Below are positions 33,930 to 42,738 of a stretch of DNA of 56,121 nucleotides, piece after piece. The notes under the pieces were generated by a model. That model ran no database searches, was not told the DNA's origin, and was given only the letters and a program-made list of their open reading frames with translations. Made by a program: the position numbers and the translations under genes. Source of the stretch: CAG-791 sp045113775 (GTDB lineage: Bacteria > Bacillota > Clostridia > Lachnospirales > Lachnospiraceae); assembly GCA_045113775.1 (NCBI GenBank), contig JBGUJH010000153.1, positions 1-56,121 of the forward strand, given 5' to 3'. Each line of letters starts with the position of its first letter. Within the stretch, counting starts at the first letter, position 1.

Positions 33930-34721
33930 TTATTTACTGTTTTTCAGACGTTTGATCCGTCTCGATGAATACTCTTCGATCTGTTTCCACAACGAGCGCA
34001 GTTGTTTCTTATGGGAGCACAGTTTTTCCGAGCAATTACTGCACTTGAGATAATCATTTGTATTATCAGAAAATCTTTCCGGGTGCAGGTAAAACGTGAC
34101 TTCCCAGCGGATCAGCAATGCGACAGACAGTACGAGCAGGCTCCACGTGTATTTCTTTCTCACAAAAAACAGAGGCGTGAACATCATGGCATAGTCCCAG
34201 TTGTATATCCTGCATTGACTGCAGCATTTGTTTTTCATGAACCATGTCTGGAAGGGACAGAAAAACAAAATGCATATGATATCACAGACGGAATACGCGC
34301 TGCACAGCAGGATCATGATCCCGTCGTCCAACACGCCTGCCATATGCAAAGCACCGGAAAATCCGTTAAAAACAATCCAGATAAGTGCGACCAGCACAGT
34401 TGCGTTATTATCCTGGATTGATATCTCTGTTCTTCCTGATTTGACATAGTTGCATGCAAACTGCTTCTGGCTGCCGGGACTTTCATATTTTGACGGAAAA
34501 AAGCGCATGATCATTTCTATGACGAAAACACCCCAGGTCACATAAATAATGATCGGGATCTTTTCGATGTTTTCGATGACCGTTTCTCCGTTTTGGATCC
34601 TGAAGCGGATATAGCCGATCAGAAGCAGGATGAACAATGCAGATCGATATACAAGCCTGACATAGTGCAGCATACTGACTACGCTGATTCCTTTCATACG
34701 CTTCATTTTCCCATTCTCCAT
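33930..34721 (-). CDS. polytopic membrane protein with paired cysteines, unknown
   Basis: 263 residues. About five hydrophobic helices (near 20-42, 52-70, 105-150 in two passes, 185-210). Cysteine clusters KCCSQCRIYNWDYAMM (about 164-179) and CSNCSEKLC (near 230-238) look like metal-binding or redox sites at the membrane face, followed by a strongly basic C terminus (RRIKRLK). I do not recognise a family. It lies upstream of the solute-binding/SpoIIE pair on the same strand, with the promoter of that pair starting at its end, so it is probably its own transcript. The 10-mer CAATTATTGC upstream (34791-34800) is shared with the ClpN operon promoter. Confidence 0.75.
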   Translation of the reverse strand: MENGKMKRMKGISVVSMLHYVRLVYRSALFILLLIGYIRFRIQNGETVIENIEKIPIIIYVTWGVFVIEMIMRFFPSKYESPGSQKQFACNYVKSGRTEISIQDNNATVLVALIWIVFNGFSGALHMAGVLDDGIMILLCSAYSVCDIICILFFCPFQTWFMKNKCCSQCRIYNWDYAMMFTPLFFVRKKYTWSLLVLSVALLIRWEVTFYLHPERFSDNTNDYLKCSNCSEKLCSHKKQLRSLWKQIEEYSSRRIKRLKNSK

Positions 34722-34829
34722 ATTTCTTATGTCATACAGATAATACTATGATAGCATAAGAACCGTATACGGCACTAATACCAAAAACGGCAATTATTGC
34801 TGACTGAAGAAGAATAAGCAGACAGACAA

Positions 34830-34856
34830 ATGACAGGGGTAACTGTCCCCTGTCAT
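34830..34856 (-). terminator. terminator hairpin at the end of the histidine kinase gene
   Basis: ATGACAGGGG (34830-34839) pairs with CCCCTGTCAT (34847-34856); the stem starts at the kinase stop codon. The minus-strand exit is TTTGTCTG, a weak T tract. Confidence 0.6.
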
Positions 34857-36127
34857 CAAAGCACGATCCTGATCCTTGTTCCCAAATCCTTTCTCGATAA
34901 AACTTCAAAGTGGCCTCCGTGCTTGTCCACGATCCACTTGGCTATAGAGAGCCCCAGCCCTGTTCCCTCGCTGCTGCGCGCTTCATCCGCACGGAAAAAG
35001 CGTTCAAAGATATGCGGAAGCTCGGATTCGTTGATACCGCTGCCCAGATCCTGCACCTGCAGGTATGGGTGGCCTTTTTCGTCTATTCCGTAAGAAAGGA
35101 TGATCTCCTCTCCTTCCGGGGTATATTTTGCCGCGTTGTCGACCAGAATCCGCACTGCCTGCTTCATCAGCCCGGGATCGACGGCCACCTCCGTCGAATC
35201 TCCGCTGTCTTTCAAGCGGTACCTGTGCTTCTCGTCGATCATCAGTGATTCCTCGTAGATCTCACGCATGAAATCTTCCGTTTTCACGGGCTGTTTGTTG
35301 AGGGCAGTTCTCCCGCTGTCACCTCTGGCAAGGAAGAGGAGCTGTTCCACCAGGTAATTCATGTGGTCAGCCTCGTTCTTGATCGCACTTATTCCCTCGT
35401 CCAGGATCTTCTCATCCGTTTTCCCCCAGCGCTCCAGCATATTGGCATAACCCTGGATGACAGCGATGGGCGTCCGCAGCTCATGAGAGGCGTCGTTGAC
35501 GAAGCGGGACTGCTGCCTCATGGTTGCCCGCATGCGTAAAAGCAGGTTATTCATTGCGGCTTCTACGCCGGACAGATCGGAATCGCCAAAAGACAGAGGC
35601 CTCTCTCCTTCCGCGTCCTCCGGGTGGATATGCTCGATCGCGTCCTCGATGACCTGATATTTGTCTTCCGTGAAGGATAGCCTGCTCAGTTCATCAGCTT
35701 TGAGCGCGATCTCATTGATCGGCGCGAGGATCTTCCGGATCGTTCTGTCCTCGCGGTAATAAGAAAAGAATACTCCCAGAAACTGCAATATCAGCAGTGA
35801 CAGGACCACTGAGGCTATGACAGTAAATGGTATCAGGCAGGAGACCGACAAAAGAAGGGTTCCCTCCTTAGAGGCAACCCTGTAGATCAGGTCAAATCCC
35901 GGCTCCGCTGTCGTCGTCAGGTGTTCGAAGCTTCTCTGACTCCCCTCGATGAACTTTCCAAGAGCCGAATACTCCTGCTGCGCGCACCAGCCGACTGTCA
36001 GAAAAGCTGCGAGCACCAGATCTGAGACCAAAAAGCGAAATATTTTGCCGCGGATCATATACCAGTGAAGCTTTCTGGTTATAGATGTCACGCGCCGCTG
36101 TTCATCATGTTTCTGATTTAATGACAT
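34856..36127 (-). CDS. sensor histidine kinase of a two-component system
   Basis: 423 residues. Membrane helices at about 33-50 and 95-122 enclose a short external loop; a HAMP-like linker (about 123-205) leads to the HisKA box FVNDASHELRTP (His215) and a HATPase_c domain with VDNAAKYTPEGEE (N box), LGSGI (G1) and GTGLGLSIAK (G2). It autophosphorylates and passes phosphate to the OmpR-type regulator encoded just upstream, whose stop lies inside this gene (23-base overlap). Architecture resembles ArlS/CssS-type kinases. The signal is unknown; the small external loop points to envelope conditions. Confidence 0.95.
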   Translation of the reverse strand: MSLNQKHDEQRRVTSITRKLHWYMIRGKIFRFLVSDLVLAAFLTVGWCAQQEYSALGKFIEGSQRSFEHLTTTAEPGFDLIYRVASKEGTLLLSVSCLIPFTVIASVVLSLLILQFLGVFFSYYREDRTIRKILAPINEIALKADELSRLSFTEDKYQVIEDAIEHIHPEDAEGERPLSFGDSDLSGVEAAMNNLLLRMRATMRQQSRFVNDASHELRTPIAVIQGYANMLERWGKTDEKILDEGISAIKNEADHMNYLVEQLLFLARGDSGRTALNKQPVKTEDFMREIYEESLMIDEKHRYRLKDSGDSTEVAVDPGLMKQAVRILVDNAAKYTPEGEEIILSYGIDEKGHPYLQVQDLGSGINESELPHIFERFFRADEARSSEGTGLGLSIAKWIVDKHGGHFEVLSRKDLGTRIRIVL

Positions 36128-36815
36128 AACCGACTCCCCTGACAGTCCGTATCATTTTGACGCCGAAAACATCGTCTATCTTAGAGCGCAGGTAGCGGAT
36201 GTAGACGTCTACGACATTCGTCTCACCCGCATAATCATAACCGCATACTTTGTTCAGCAGTACATCCCTTGAAAGTACGATATCCTGATTCTCCAGAAGC
36301 GTTTTCAGCATAAGGAATTCTCTGTTAGTGAGTGTGATCTCGTGTCCCGCGTAGCGGACCTGATGGCGGCGGTCGTCGAGGACCAGATCCTGCCACTTGA
36401 GGACGCCTTCCTCACTTCCCTCTCCGCTTCCGGCTTCCCGTGCGGTATGACCCGCGTGGAGCTTAAGCGCCACGCGGATCCTGGCCAGCAGTTCTTCTAT
36501 AGCAAAGGGCTTGGTGATGTAGTCCACTGCACCCGCGTCAAGCCCTGAAACTTTATCCATGACCGCATCTCTGGCAGTGAGGAGGATCACCGGGACTTCC
36601 TTCTCTTTCAGGAGCCTCCTGAGGACCTCCAACCCGTTCAGTCCGGGCAGCATGATGTCCAGGAGGATCAGATCGTAGTGATTCTCCAGCGCCATCTGCA
36701 GCGCCTCTCTCCCGTTTCCCGATTTCTCAACCTGATATCCCTCATGCAGGAGTTCCAGTTCGACAAATCTTGCCAGTCTCTCCTCATCTTCTACCAGAAG
36801 AATGCTTGCTTTCAT
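36105..36815 (-). CDS. OmpR/PhoB-family response regulator
   Basis: 236 residues. Receiver domain with VEDEE at 9-13, phosphorylation site LLDIMLPG (Asp53), LLTARDAV and the conserved Lys in DYITKPF. A winged-helix Trans_reg_C domain follows from about 135, with LTNREFLMLKTLLENQ and VDVYIRYLRSKID, ending RTVRGVGYVI. It binds DNA as a dimer when phosphorylated by the overlapping kinase. The gene before it, a DUF4342-like membrane protein, ends 12 bases upstream and is probably in the same operon. Confidence 0.96.
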   Translation of the reverse strand: MKASILLVEDEERLARFVELELLHEGYQVEKSGNGREALQMALENHYDLILLDIMLPGLNGLEVLRRLLKEKEVPVILLTARDAVMDKVSGLDAGAVDYITKPFAIEELLARIRVALKLHAGHTAREAGSGEGSEEGVLKWQDLVLDDRRHQVRYAGHEITLTNREFLMLKTLLENQDIVLSRDVLLNKVCGYDYAGETNVVDVYIRYLRSKIDDVFGVKMIRTVRGVGYVIKSET

Positions 36816-36827
36816 ATTAATCCCTCA

Positions 36828-37364
36828 TTAGTCATGGCTCTCGTTATTTGTAAACTCGCTGCGCACATCCTGTGCGAAATCTCCCGCCTTATTCAGGATC
36901 GAATTGGCCTTCTCAGCCTCTTCTTCTCCCTCAAATGAATACCTGATCCCGAAGAACAGTGCAATTATCATAACAGGAGCGAGTATTTCCCAGAAGAAGA
37001 ACAGAAGAAGGACAAATACGATCGTAGGCATCGTGAACACTGCTTCTTCTCCCTTTGTCACGATGAAAGTTGTGTTCCTGATAAAGCGGATAAATCCTCT
37101 GAACAGCCTGCCTACCGTACGTCCGAAACTCGGAGCGGATTTTTCCTGTTCTTCCACTTTGTCCCTTACTTTGACATATTCGGTCTGTTCCTCATAATCT
37201 GTAGAGAAAGTGCTCTGCGCGGGTTCCTTGACCTTGCCCTGGCGCTCCAGGAGAACCATTGCGTCCAGAAGGTCTCCGCCTGTCTGTTCCAGTGCAGCCT
37301 TTGCCTCCTCATAAGTTACGTTTGCTTTCTCTCTTAGGCGTTCCACTTTTTCCATCATTTCCAT
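36828..37364 (-). CDS. DUF4342-like protein with UBA-like N terminus and one membrane region
   Basis: About 178 residues. The N terminus (VERLREKANVTYEEAKAALEQTGGDLLDAM) has the helix pattern of a UBA/TS-N-like DUF4342 domain, here read at about 7-45. A charged linker with EYVKVRDKVEEQEK is followed by FRGFIRFIRNTTFIV and a membrane region at about 110-145. Three ATGs stand in a row; GGAGG best fits the third (37364). It is first in a likely operon with the two-component genes and may be an envelope-stress target. Function unknown. Confidence 0.8.
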   Translation of the reverse strand: MEMMEKVERLREKANVTYEEAKAALEQTGGDLLDAMVLLERQGKVKEPAQSTFSTDYEEQTEYVKVRDKVEEQEKSAPSFGRTVGRLFRGFIRFIRNTTFIVTKGEEAVFTMPTIVFVLLLFFFWEILAPVMIIALFFGIRYSFEGEEEAEKANSILNKAGDFAQDVRSEFTNNESHD

Positions 37365-37533
37365 CATCATACCTCCATAAGGTGTACTGTTTTATTATAC
37401 CTTTGTTTGTTCTGTTTTACATCTGCGGATATCTCTTTGCCGCTTGATGTAAGTAAAGGATAACGCTGCCAGATAAAAACATCTTTTGAGAAACATTAAA
37501 AGAAGATTAAGATTCGGGTTAATTCCGATTATG

Positions 37534-37542
37534 TGTTATGAT
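37534..37542 (+). promoter_or_regulatory. possible extended -10 promoter of rpoN
   Basis: TGTTATGAT is an extended -10-like element, 40 bases before the rpoN start; the -35 is poor. Confidence 0.35.
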
Positions 37543-37581
37543 TAATGTGAATTAAGTTAACTGAGTTTCGGCAGGTGTATT

Positions 37582-38955
37582 ATGTCTTCTCTACAGATCT
37601 CTCAGAATGTAAAACTGGGGCAGACTCTCTCACAGAAAATGATCCAGTCTGTCAAAATACTGCAAATGAACGCCCAGGAACTCTCCGACTTCATCTCAGA
37701 GCTGTCCCTGGAAAATCCCATGGTAGAACTCTCTTCTGAATCGACCTCTGACGCGGACGAAATGCGCCTGCGTAAGCTCGAGTGGCTCTCTAATCTCGAC
37801 GAGCAGAACCGTGCCTTTTATAAATATGACAGGGAAGATGCCGAAGATACAGGATTTATGAGCAATATCAGCGGACGCCGGACAGAAACTCTCGAGGAAG
37901 TCCTGCGCCTGCAGCTTCTGAGCGGCCACTATACGCCTCATGAGATGGAGGTCTTCGACTATATCATCGGCTCACTTGATGACAGGGGATTCTTCGTGCT
38001 GCCCGCTTCCCATCTGATGGAGGTCTTTGGCTTGTCTGAGGAGGACGCCGAGTCCTATCTGGAGATTATGAGGGACCTCGATCCCGCAGGAATCTGTGCC
38101 GCGGGTCCCCGGGAGTGTCTCCTCAAACAGATTGACCGCAAAGAGGACCCCGATTGGGATATCGAGCGCGCTGTAATCGGGGATTTCATGCAGCAGCTTG
38201 GAAAAAACAAGCTCCCTGAGATCGCCGAAAAACTGGGGCAGCCCCTTGAACGGATCATTACCGCTTTAGAAAGGATCCGTGAGCTTAACCCTTTCCCGGC
38301 ACAGGGTTTTGACACCGGAGAGGCGCTTCACTATGTCACTCCCGATATCACGATCGTCAAATTTCCCGACCGTTTTGAGATCCTGCTCAACCAGTACAGC
38401 TATCCGGAAATACGGATCAACAAATATTATCTCAAACTCCTCCGCTCAGATTGTGACCGGGAAACCAAGACGTATCTTAACGCCAAACTCAAGCAGATTG
38501 AGGAGACCAGGGAATATATAGCCCGCCGGGGAAGCACTCTGATGGCACTGGCAGAATTTTTACTCGAACACCAGCAGGATTTCTTCCTGCACGGAGAGAG
38601 CCGCCTTGCTCCGCTGAAAATGAAGGAAGCAGCCGCTTCGATCGGAGTGCATGAATCGACCATCAGCCGGGCTGTCCGGGATAAGTATCTGCAATGCCCC
38701 TGGGGCCTCTTTCCGCTGAGTTATTTCTTCTCCGCGGGCGTTGGCAGTGAAGACAAGGAACAGACTTCCGCCCGCAGGATCAAAACAGAGATCCGTACTC
38801 TTGTTGATCAGGAGGACTCGGCTAAACCGCTGAGCGATCAGAAAATCTGCGATCTGCTGCAGGAAAAGGGGATTGCCGTCTCAAGGAGAACTGTAGCAAA
38901 ATACAGAGAAGAAATGGGAATCGGCAGCACACGAGAACGCAAAAGCTGGAAGTAA
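37582..38955 (+). CDS. rpoN: RNA polymerase sigma-54 factor
   Basis: 457 residues with all three sigma-54 regions: an N-terminal Gln/Leu-rich activator-interacting region (KMIQSVKILQMNAQELSDFI...NPMVEL, about 1-50), a core-binding domain (about 90-280) and a C-terminal DNA-binding part ending in the RpoN box SRRTVAKYRE. It directs polymerase to -24/-12 promoters and needs an AAA+ enhancer-binding protein, none of which is in this window. GCAGG precedes the start. It is followed 35 bases later by the CMD/cupin gene on the same strand. Confidence 0.97.
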   Translation: MSSLQISQNVKLGQTLSQKMIQSVKILQMNAQELSDFISELSLENPMVELSSESTSDADEMRLRKLEWLSNLDEQNRAFYKYDREDAEDTGFMSNISGRRTETLEEVLRLQLLSGHYTPHEMEVFDYIIGSLDDRGFFVLPASHLMEVFGLSEEDAESYLEIMRDLDPAGICAAGPRECLLKQIDRKEDPDWDIERAVIGDFMQQLGKNKLPEIAEKLGQPLERIITALERIRELNPFPAQGFDTGEALHYVTPDITIVKFPDRFEILLNQYSYPEIRINKYYLKLLRSDCDRETKTYLNAKLKQIEETREYIARRGSTLMALAEFLLEHQQDFFLHGESRLAPLKMKEAAASIGVHESTISRAVRDKYLQCPWGLFPLSYFFSAGVGSEDKEQTSARRIKTEIRTLVDQEDSAKPLSDQKICDLLQEKGIAVSRRTVAKYREEMGIGSTRERKSWK

Positions 38956-38990
38956 TCAACAGTGTATATATTTAAAGGAGGAAAATTCCA

Positions 38991-39755
38991 ATGAAAAAAG
39001 AGAAAATCGTACAGACTGCCGGCAGAAACCAGTTGAACAGTTTCAGTCCCATGTTTGCTCATCTCAATGACGATGTGCTCTTTGGGGAAGTTTGGAACGA
39101 GAAAGCTCTCTCTGTCAAAACACAGTGCATCATCACTGTCGTCGCGCTGATGTCCTCAGGAATCACCGACAGTTCGCTGCAGTATCATCTGCAGAATGCA
39201 AAGAACAACGGCGTCAGCAAAGAAGAGATCGCGGCGATCATCACACATACGACCATGTATACCGGCTGGCCCAAGGGCTGGGCAGTCTTCCGTCTGGCCA
39301 TGCAGGTCTGGGGCGAAGACGAGCCCGCAGTAAGCAAAGAGGCTTATGAAAAGAGCTGCCTCTTCCCCGTCGGCGCTCCTAACGACGGATTTGCCAAATG
39401 GTTTACCGGCCAGAGTTATCTGTCTCCTGTATCCACCAGCCAGGTCGGCATTTACAATGTGACCTTCGAGCCCGGCTGCCGCAACTTCTGGCACGTGCAT
39501 CACTCTGATCAGGGCGGCGGACAGATTCTGGTCTGTGTCGGCGGCCACGGGTTCTATCAGGAATGGGGCAAGGATGCGGTCGAGATGTATCCCGGTGACT
39601 GCGTAAATATTCCCGCAAACGTCAAGCACTGGCACGGTGCCTCCTCCGACAGCTGGTTCTCCCATCTCTCTATCGAAGTTCCCGGCGTGAACGGATCCAA
39701 CGAGTGGCTGGAGTCTGTCAGCGACGAGCAGTATCTCGCAGCACAGAGCAAATAA
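38991..39755 (+). CDS. carboxymuconolactone decarboxylase-like/cupin fusion protein
   Basis: 254 residues. The N-terminal half (about 15-110) is CMD/AhpD-like: SVKTQCIITVVALMSSG and HLQNAKNNGVSKEEIAAIITHTTMYTGWPKGW, lacking the CxxC of AhpD peroxidase partners. The C-terminal half (about 140-240) is a cupin with HVHHSDQGGGQILVCVGG and YPGDCVNIPANVKHWHG holding metal-binding His residues. This fusion is common in anaerobes, usually annotated as a gamma-carboxymuconolactone decarboxylase subunit; its true reaction is unknown. AGGAGG lies 8 bases before the start, and a strong hairpin ends the transcript. Confidence 0.9.
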   Translation: MKKEKIVQTAGRNQLNSFSPMFAHLNDDVLFGEVWNEKALSVKTQCIITVVALMSSGITDSSLQYHLQNAKNNGVSKEEIAAIITHTTMYTGWPKGWAVFRLAMQVWGEDEPAVSKEAYEKSCLFPVGAPNDGFAKWFTGQSYLSPVSTSQVGIYNVTFEPGCRNFWHVHHSDQGGGQILVCVGGHGFYQEWGKDAVEMYPGDCVNIPANVKHWHGASSDSWFSHLSIEVPGVNGSNEWLESVSDEQYLAAQSK

Positions 39756-39780
39756 GCAGTATTTCAATAAGGACATATTA

Positions 39781-39818
39781 AGACCCGCAAGTCGCTGAAA
39801 CGACTTGCGGGTCTTTTC
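39781..39818. terminator. bidirectional intrinsic terminator
   Basis: AGACCCGCAAGTCG, loop CTGAAA, CGACTTGCGGGTCT, then TTTTC. A perfect 14-bp stem between the convergent CMD/cupin and ATP-grasp genes. Confidence 0.95.
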
Positions 39819-39828
39819 ATTTTTGTTA

Positions 39829-41172
39829 TCACTTCTTTCCCTTGACTACGAATACGGGAACTGTCCTCTCGTTTTCATGGGCAACGATAATGTTCTCTTC
39901 GCAGCACATGCGCATCAGTATACCGACAAACTTGCCGTTGTAGACATACAATCCCGGCATATTGATGTAAGGATGCCACTCTCCGTCTCCCCAGGCGAAA
40001 TCGATATTTTCTGTCATATACTGTCTGCAGTATTCCTGGCAGATATATCCTTTTCCGTAAAGGTCAGTTATGATCTTCTCCCATTCCTCTTGCGTGTAAT
40101 CCTTTCCTGCCGCATAAATCCCCTTAGACGCATAAGCGTCCATGGGCTTGATCATCCATCTGTCTTTTGTACCGCACACTTCGTCGAGCGAGAAGTACTC
40201 AGAGGACAATTCCAGTGTGAGGGGAATATGCTTCTCCACGAAGTCGAACTCCTCTTTTGTCAGAATCGCTTTCGTGCTCTTATGGCGCAGAACGTGGAAG
40301 ATCCACTTGTTGTGAATGATCTGTGTTGCAAAGGCTCCGGCAATAAATACAGCATCATCGCGGACAGCATCAATAAAGTCCTGTACTTCCTCGTAGTGGG
40401 CCATGATATCCGCTGTCACAGCTCTCCTGTAAATGGCGTCAATTTTCTTTCCTTCTGCCGTATACAGAGCGCCGTCCGTGTACTTAAGAGTTCTGATATC
40501 ACAGATTTCACACGATACTCCGGCTTTCTTAAAGCTCTGCTCAAACTCCTCGAATTCCTTGATCGTTGCGTTCTCCAGGAAATCCGCCATCACTACATGG
40601 GGATTCTCCCTCTTCTTCCCATAAGTATCGTACAGGGACATGAATGTCTGTACCCAGGAGTCGAACAACTCAAAGGGTTCCAGCTCAAAAGCCTTTTCCG
40701 CGGCTTTATGAGCAGGATTAAAGACCAGCGCCTTGCGCATTTCCAAATCCCTGTACATGGCCGCTGTGCCATCTGTATTGATCTCACAGAAGCGAAAATC
40801 TCCGCTGTCCTTGTCATAAAAAAGATCCAGACGGCAGATAGCAAGATTGCTGTCATAGGCAGGCGGCAGAAGGATCAGATCCTCCAGTTCCTTCGAAAAG
40901 GGAAAGAGTTTGCGGTATTCCGGATTATTCCTGTATTCCCCAATCACCTTGTCAAATACTCTGATCGTCATGTCCGTGATCGCCTGGAACTGCTCCACGG
41001 TCTGCTCGTCAATGACTTTCGGGATCTGCAAAGTCTTCTCAAGTACCCCGTTATGATTCAGAGGGGACTTCTCCAGCGCTTCCTTCATCGCAAGGGCTCC
41101 CTTGCGGTTTTCCTCCATGTTCTCGTTGATATTGTTTCTATATACTTCGTATACCTGATCCTGCAGTCTCAT
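39829..41172 (-). CDS. ATP-grasp protein of the glutathionylspermidine synthase type
   Basis: 447 residues. The middle shows the pre-ATP-grasp pattern FRFCEINTDGTAAMYRDLEMR (about 127-147), and the C-terminal half has DRWMIKPMDAYASKGIYAAG (about 342-361), where Lys and the glycine loop would hold ATP, and IYMPGLYVYNGKFVGI-like strands near the end. This family ligates an amine to a carboxylate, for example glutathionylspermidine synthetase/amidase C-terminal domains. No amidase domain is attached and the substrates are unknown. Apparently monocistronic, convergent with the CMD/cupin gene. Confidence 0.78.
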   Translation of the reverse strand: MRLQDQVYEVYRNNINENMEENRKGALAMKEALEKSPLNHNGVLEKTLQIPKVIDEQTVEQFQAITDMTIRVFDKVIGEYRNNPEYRKLFPFSKELEDLILLPPAYDSNLAICRLDLFYDKDSGDFRFCEINTDGTAAMYRDLEMRKALVFNPAHKAAEKAFELEPFELFDSWVQTFMSLYDTYGKKRENPHVVMADFLENATIKEFEEFEQSFKKAGVSCEICDIRTLKYTDGALYTAEGKKIDAIYRRAVTADIMAHYEEVQDFIDAVRDDAVFIAGAFATQIIHNKWIFHVLRHKSTKAILTKEEFDFVEKHIPLTLELSSEYFSLDEVCGTKDRWMIKPMDAYASKGIYAAGKDYTQEEWEKIITDLYGKGYICQEYCRQYMTENIDFAWGDGEWHPYINMPGLYVYNGKFVGILMRMCCEENIIVAHENERTVPVFVVKGKK

Positions 41173-41276
41173 GTAGAACCTCCATTCATCTGTATTTTGT
41201 CACTGTTATATTAGCAAAATACAGCTGAATTTGTATACCTTGGAAATTTCTTTTAGAAATCCTTTATAGGATCAAA

Positions 41277-41894
41277 TTAAGATCTGATTACGTATTCGAA
41301 TAGATTCAGCCTTTTCACGCCCATATCCCTGAGCTTCTCAGCGCTGCTCTCCTGTGCCTGCGCACTGTTATATTCCGGGATCAGCGGCACTCTGACGATG
41401 ATCCGTTCCGGACCGATCCGCTGCAGGAGGAACTCCAGATTCTCCTTCATCACAGAAACATCCTCTCCTGTATATGCCCTGTATGTGTCCTCACTCATGT
41501 CCTTGCAGTCAACAATGAACAGGTCCGCTGCATCTGTCACTGCTGCAAGATAGTTCCTGGGTACAAAGAGACTTGTCTCCACGGTGATCTTCCACTCAGA
41601 GGGACACAGTCTCCGGAATTCTCTTATAAAGTCAGCGTAAAGCAGCGGTTCCCCGCCTCCGAAAGTGATCCCGCCGCCGGACGCCAGAAAATACAGACTA
41701 TCTACTTTGACACGTTCAAACAGTTCCTCCGCAGTTACATGCTGTGGAGTACCTTCCTGAAGAAGTTTTTTGTTGATGCACCACTTGCAGTGAAGAGGGC
41801 ATCCGGCCCCTGCCACCAAAGTTGTAACACCTTCTCCGTCTGTCGCCATGCGGTGCCTGACCAGTGCCAGAAGCGGAAACGTAACAGTGCTCAT
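41277..41894 (-). CDS. radical SAM enzyme of the glycyl-radical-activase type
   Basis: 205 residues. CPLHCKWC (32-39) is the CxxxCxxC motif that binds the [4Fe-4S]-SAM cluster, followed by GGGITFGGGEPLLY (about 74-87), the GGE motif, and VDCKDMSEDTYRAYTG. The compact size and these motifs fit activating enzymes such as PflA-like proteins, without the extra ferredoxin insert. No glycyl radical enzyme gene is in the window. Its ATG overlaps the stop of the upstream cysteine-motif protein (ATGA), so the two are translationally coupled and probably work together. Confidence 0.88.
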   Translation of the reverse strand: MSTVTFPLLALVRHRMATDGEGVTTLVAGAGCPLHCKWCINKKLLQEGTPQHVTAEELFERVKVDSLYFLASGGGITFGGGEPLLYADFIREFRRLCPSEWKITVETSLFVPRNYLAAVTDAADLFIVDCKDMSEDTYRAYTGEDVSVMKENLEFLLQRIGPERIIVRVPLIPEYNSAQAQESSAEKLRDMGVKRLNLFEYVIRS

Positions 41895-42406
41895 TTGGCT
41901 TCTTCCTCCACATCAGCGGACTCTGCGGTATCCTCTGTTGCATCATTCTCTCCTGTACTGTCCTCCGCAGTGTCCTCTGCGGTATCCTTTGCTGTCTCAG
42001 CTGTCTCGTCCGCTGCAGCATTCGCTGCGGTGTCTCCCGAATCATAATAATAATCGGGGCCCACTTCTCCATCCAACACTTCGGTATAATCCGGTTCAGG
42101 CATCGGTTCAGCCGCACCGGCAAGATCTTCAACGTCTTCTTTTCCCTTGTTATTCGGAATAGCCGCGCATCCGCCCATACTGAAAGTCATTCCTGCGCAG
42201 AGTGCAGCGATCGCGATGCGTTTACCGGCTGCTGCGCGGGCAGCAAGCTGCTTTTCCAGATACTTAAGCTCACTCTCGCATTTGGGACATGTACCTCTGC
42301 ATTCACCCTGATATGTGCATTCACGCGTCACATAGGCGATGTCGTTCTCGTCGGCTATTTTTTGGCGGATCTCTTTGAGGATTCTGCATTTTTCTTTTCC
42401 AATCAT
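41891..42406 (-). CDS. cysteine-motif protein with internal lipobox-like segment, radical SAM partner
   Basis: 171 residues. The N-terminal 55 residues carry KCRILKEIRQKIADEN and then CTYQGECRGTCPKCESELKYLE, a dense Cys motif (C-x5-C-x3-C-x2-C) that could bind metal or an Fe-S cluster. Residues about 77-100 are a hydrophobic helix ending MTFSMGGCAAI, which looks like a lipobox placed in the middle of the protein. The rest is acidic and Thr/Ala/Asp/Glu-rich (DTAEDTAED). This suggests a cytoplasmic Cys head, a membrane segment and an outside tail, or a cleaved long leader. I do not recognise a named family. It is first in a two-gene operon. Confidence 0.75.
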   Translation of the reverse strand: MIGKEKCRILKEIRQKIADENDIAYVTRECTYQGECRGTCPKCESELKYLEKQLAARAAAGKRIAIAALCAGMTFSMGGCAAIPNNKGKEDVEDLAGAAEPMPEPDYTEVLDGEVGPDYYYDSGDTAANAAADETAETAKDTAEDTAEDSTGENDATEDTAESADVEEEAK

Positions 42407-42688
42407 AACTTCCTCCAGGTTGAAGATTTAATTCGTAAGCTGCTCGCGTGTACATCAGTAAAGTCTCTTACAATAGATAAGACGTAATCTTTACCCTTTG
42501 CTTTCATTATCTACCATGGTAAAGGAAAAAGGAACTGCAACTCTTGTTTTCTAACATCAGGTCCCTGTGTTGGATTATTGAAACTTCTATTTCATCTTCG
42601 GCCTCCATGGATTTTTTCTTTTAGTGACAAATCAATGAAATCAGGCCAAAATCCGGAGATGGTTGGATCTTAATCAGGAATTACAAAG

Positions 42689-42738
42689 AGGCGGCCTCCA
42701 TTTCGCAACAAGATGTTGCATGTGAATGGAGGCCGCCT
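42689..42738. other. long perfect-stem hairpin
   Basis: AGGCGGCCTCCATT (42689-42702) pairs with AATGGAGGCCGCCT (42725-42738), and GCAACA AGA TGTTGC forms the tip. There is no strong T run on either side. It could be a second terminator, a small-RNA stem or a repeat-derived palindrome. Confidence 0.6.

Noticed and set aside
39805..41214. A 469-codon plus-strand frame over the ATP-grasp gene
   Set aside because: It runs over the transcription terminator and opposes a gene with clear ATP-grasp motifs.
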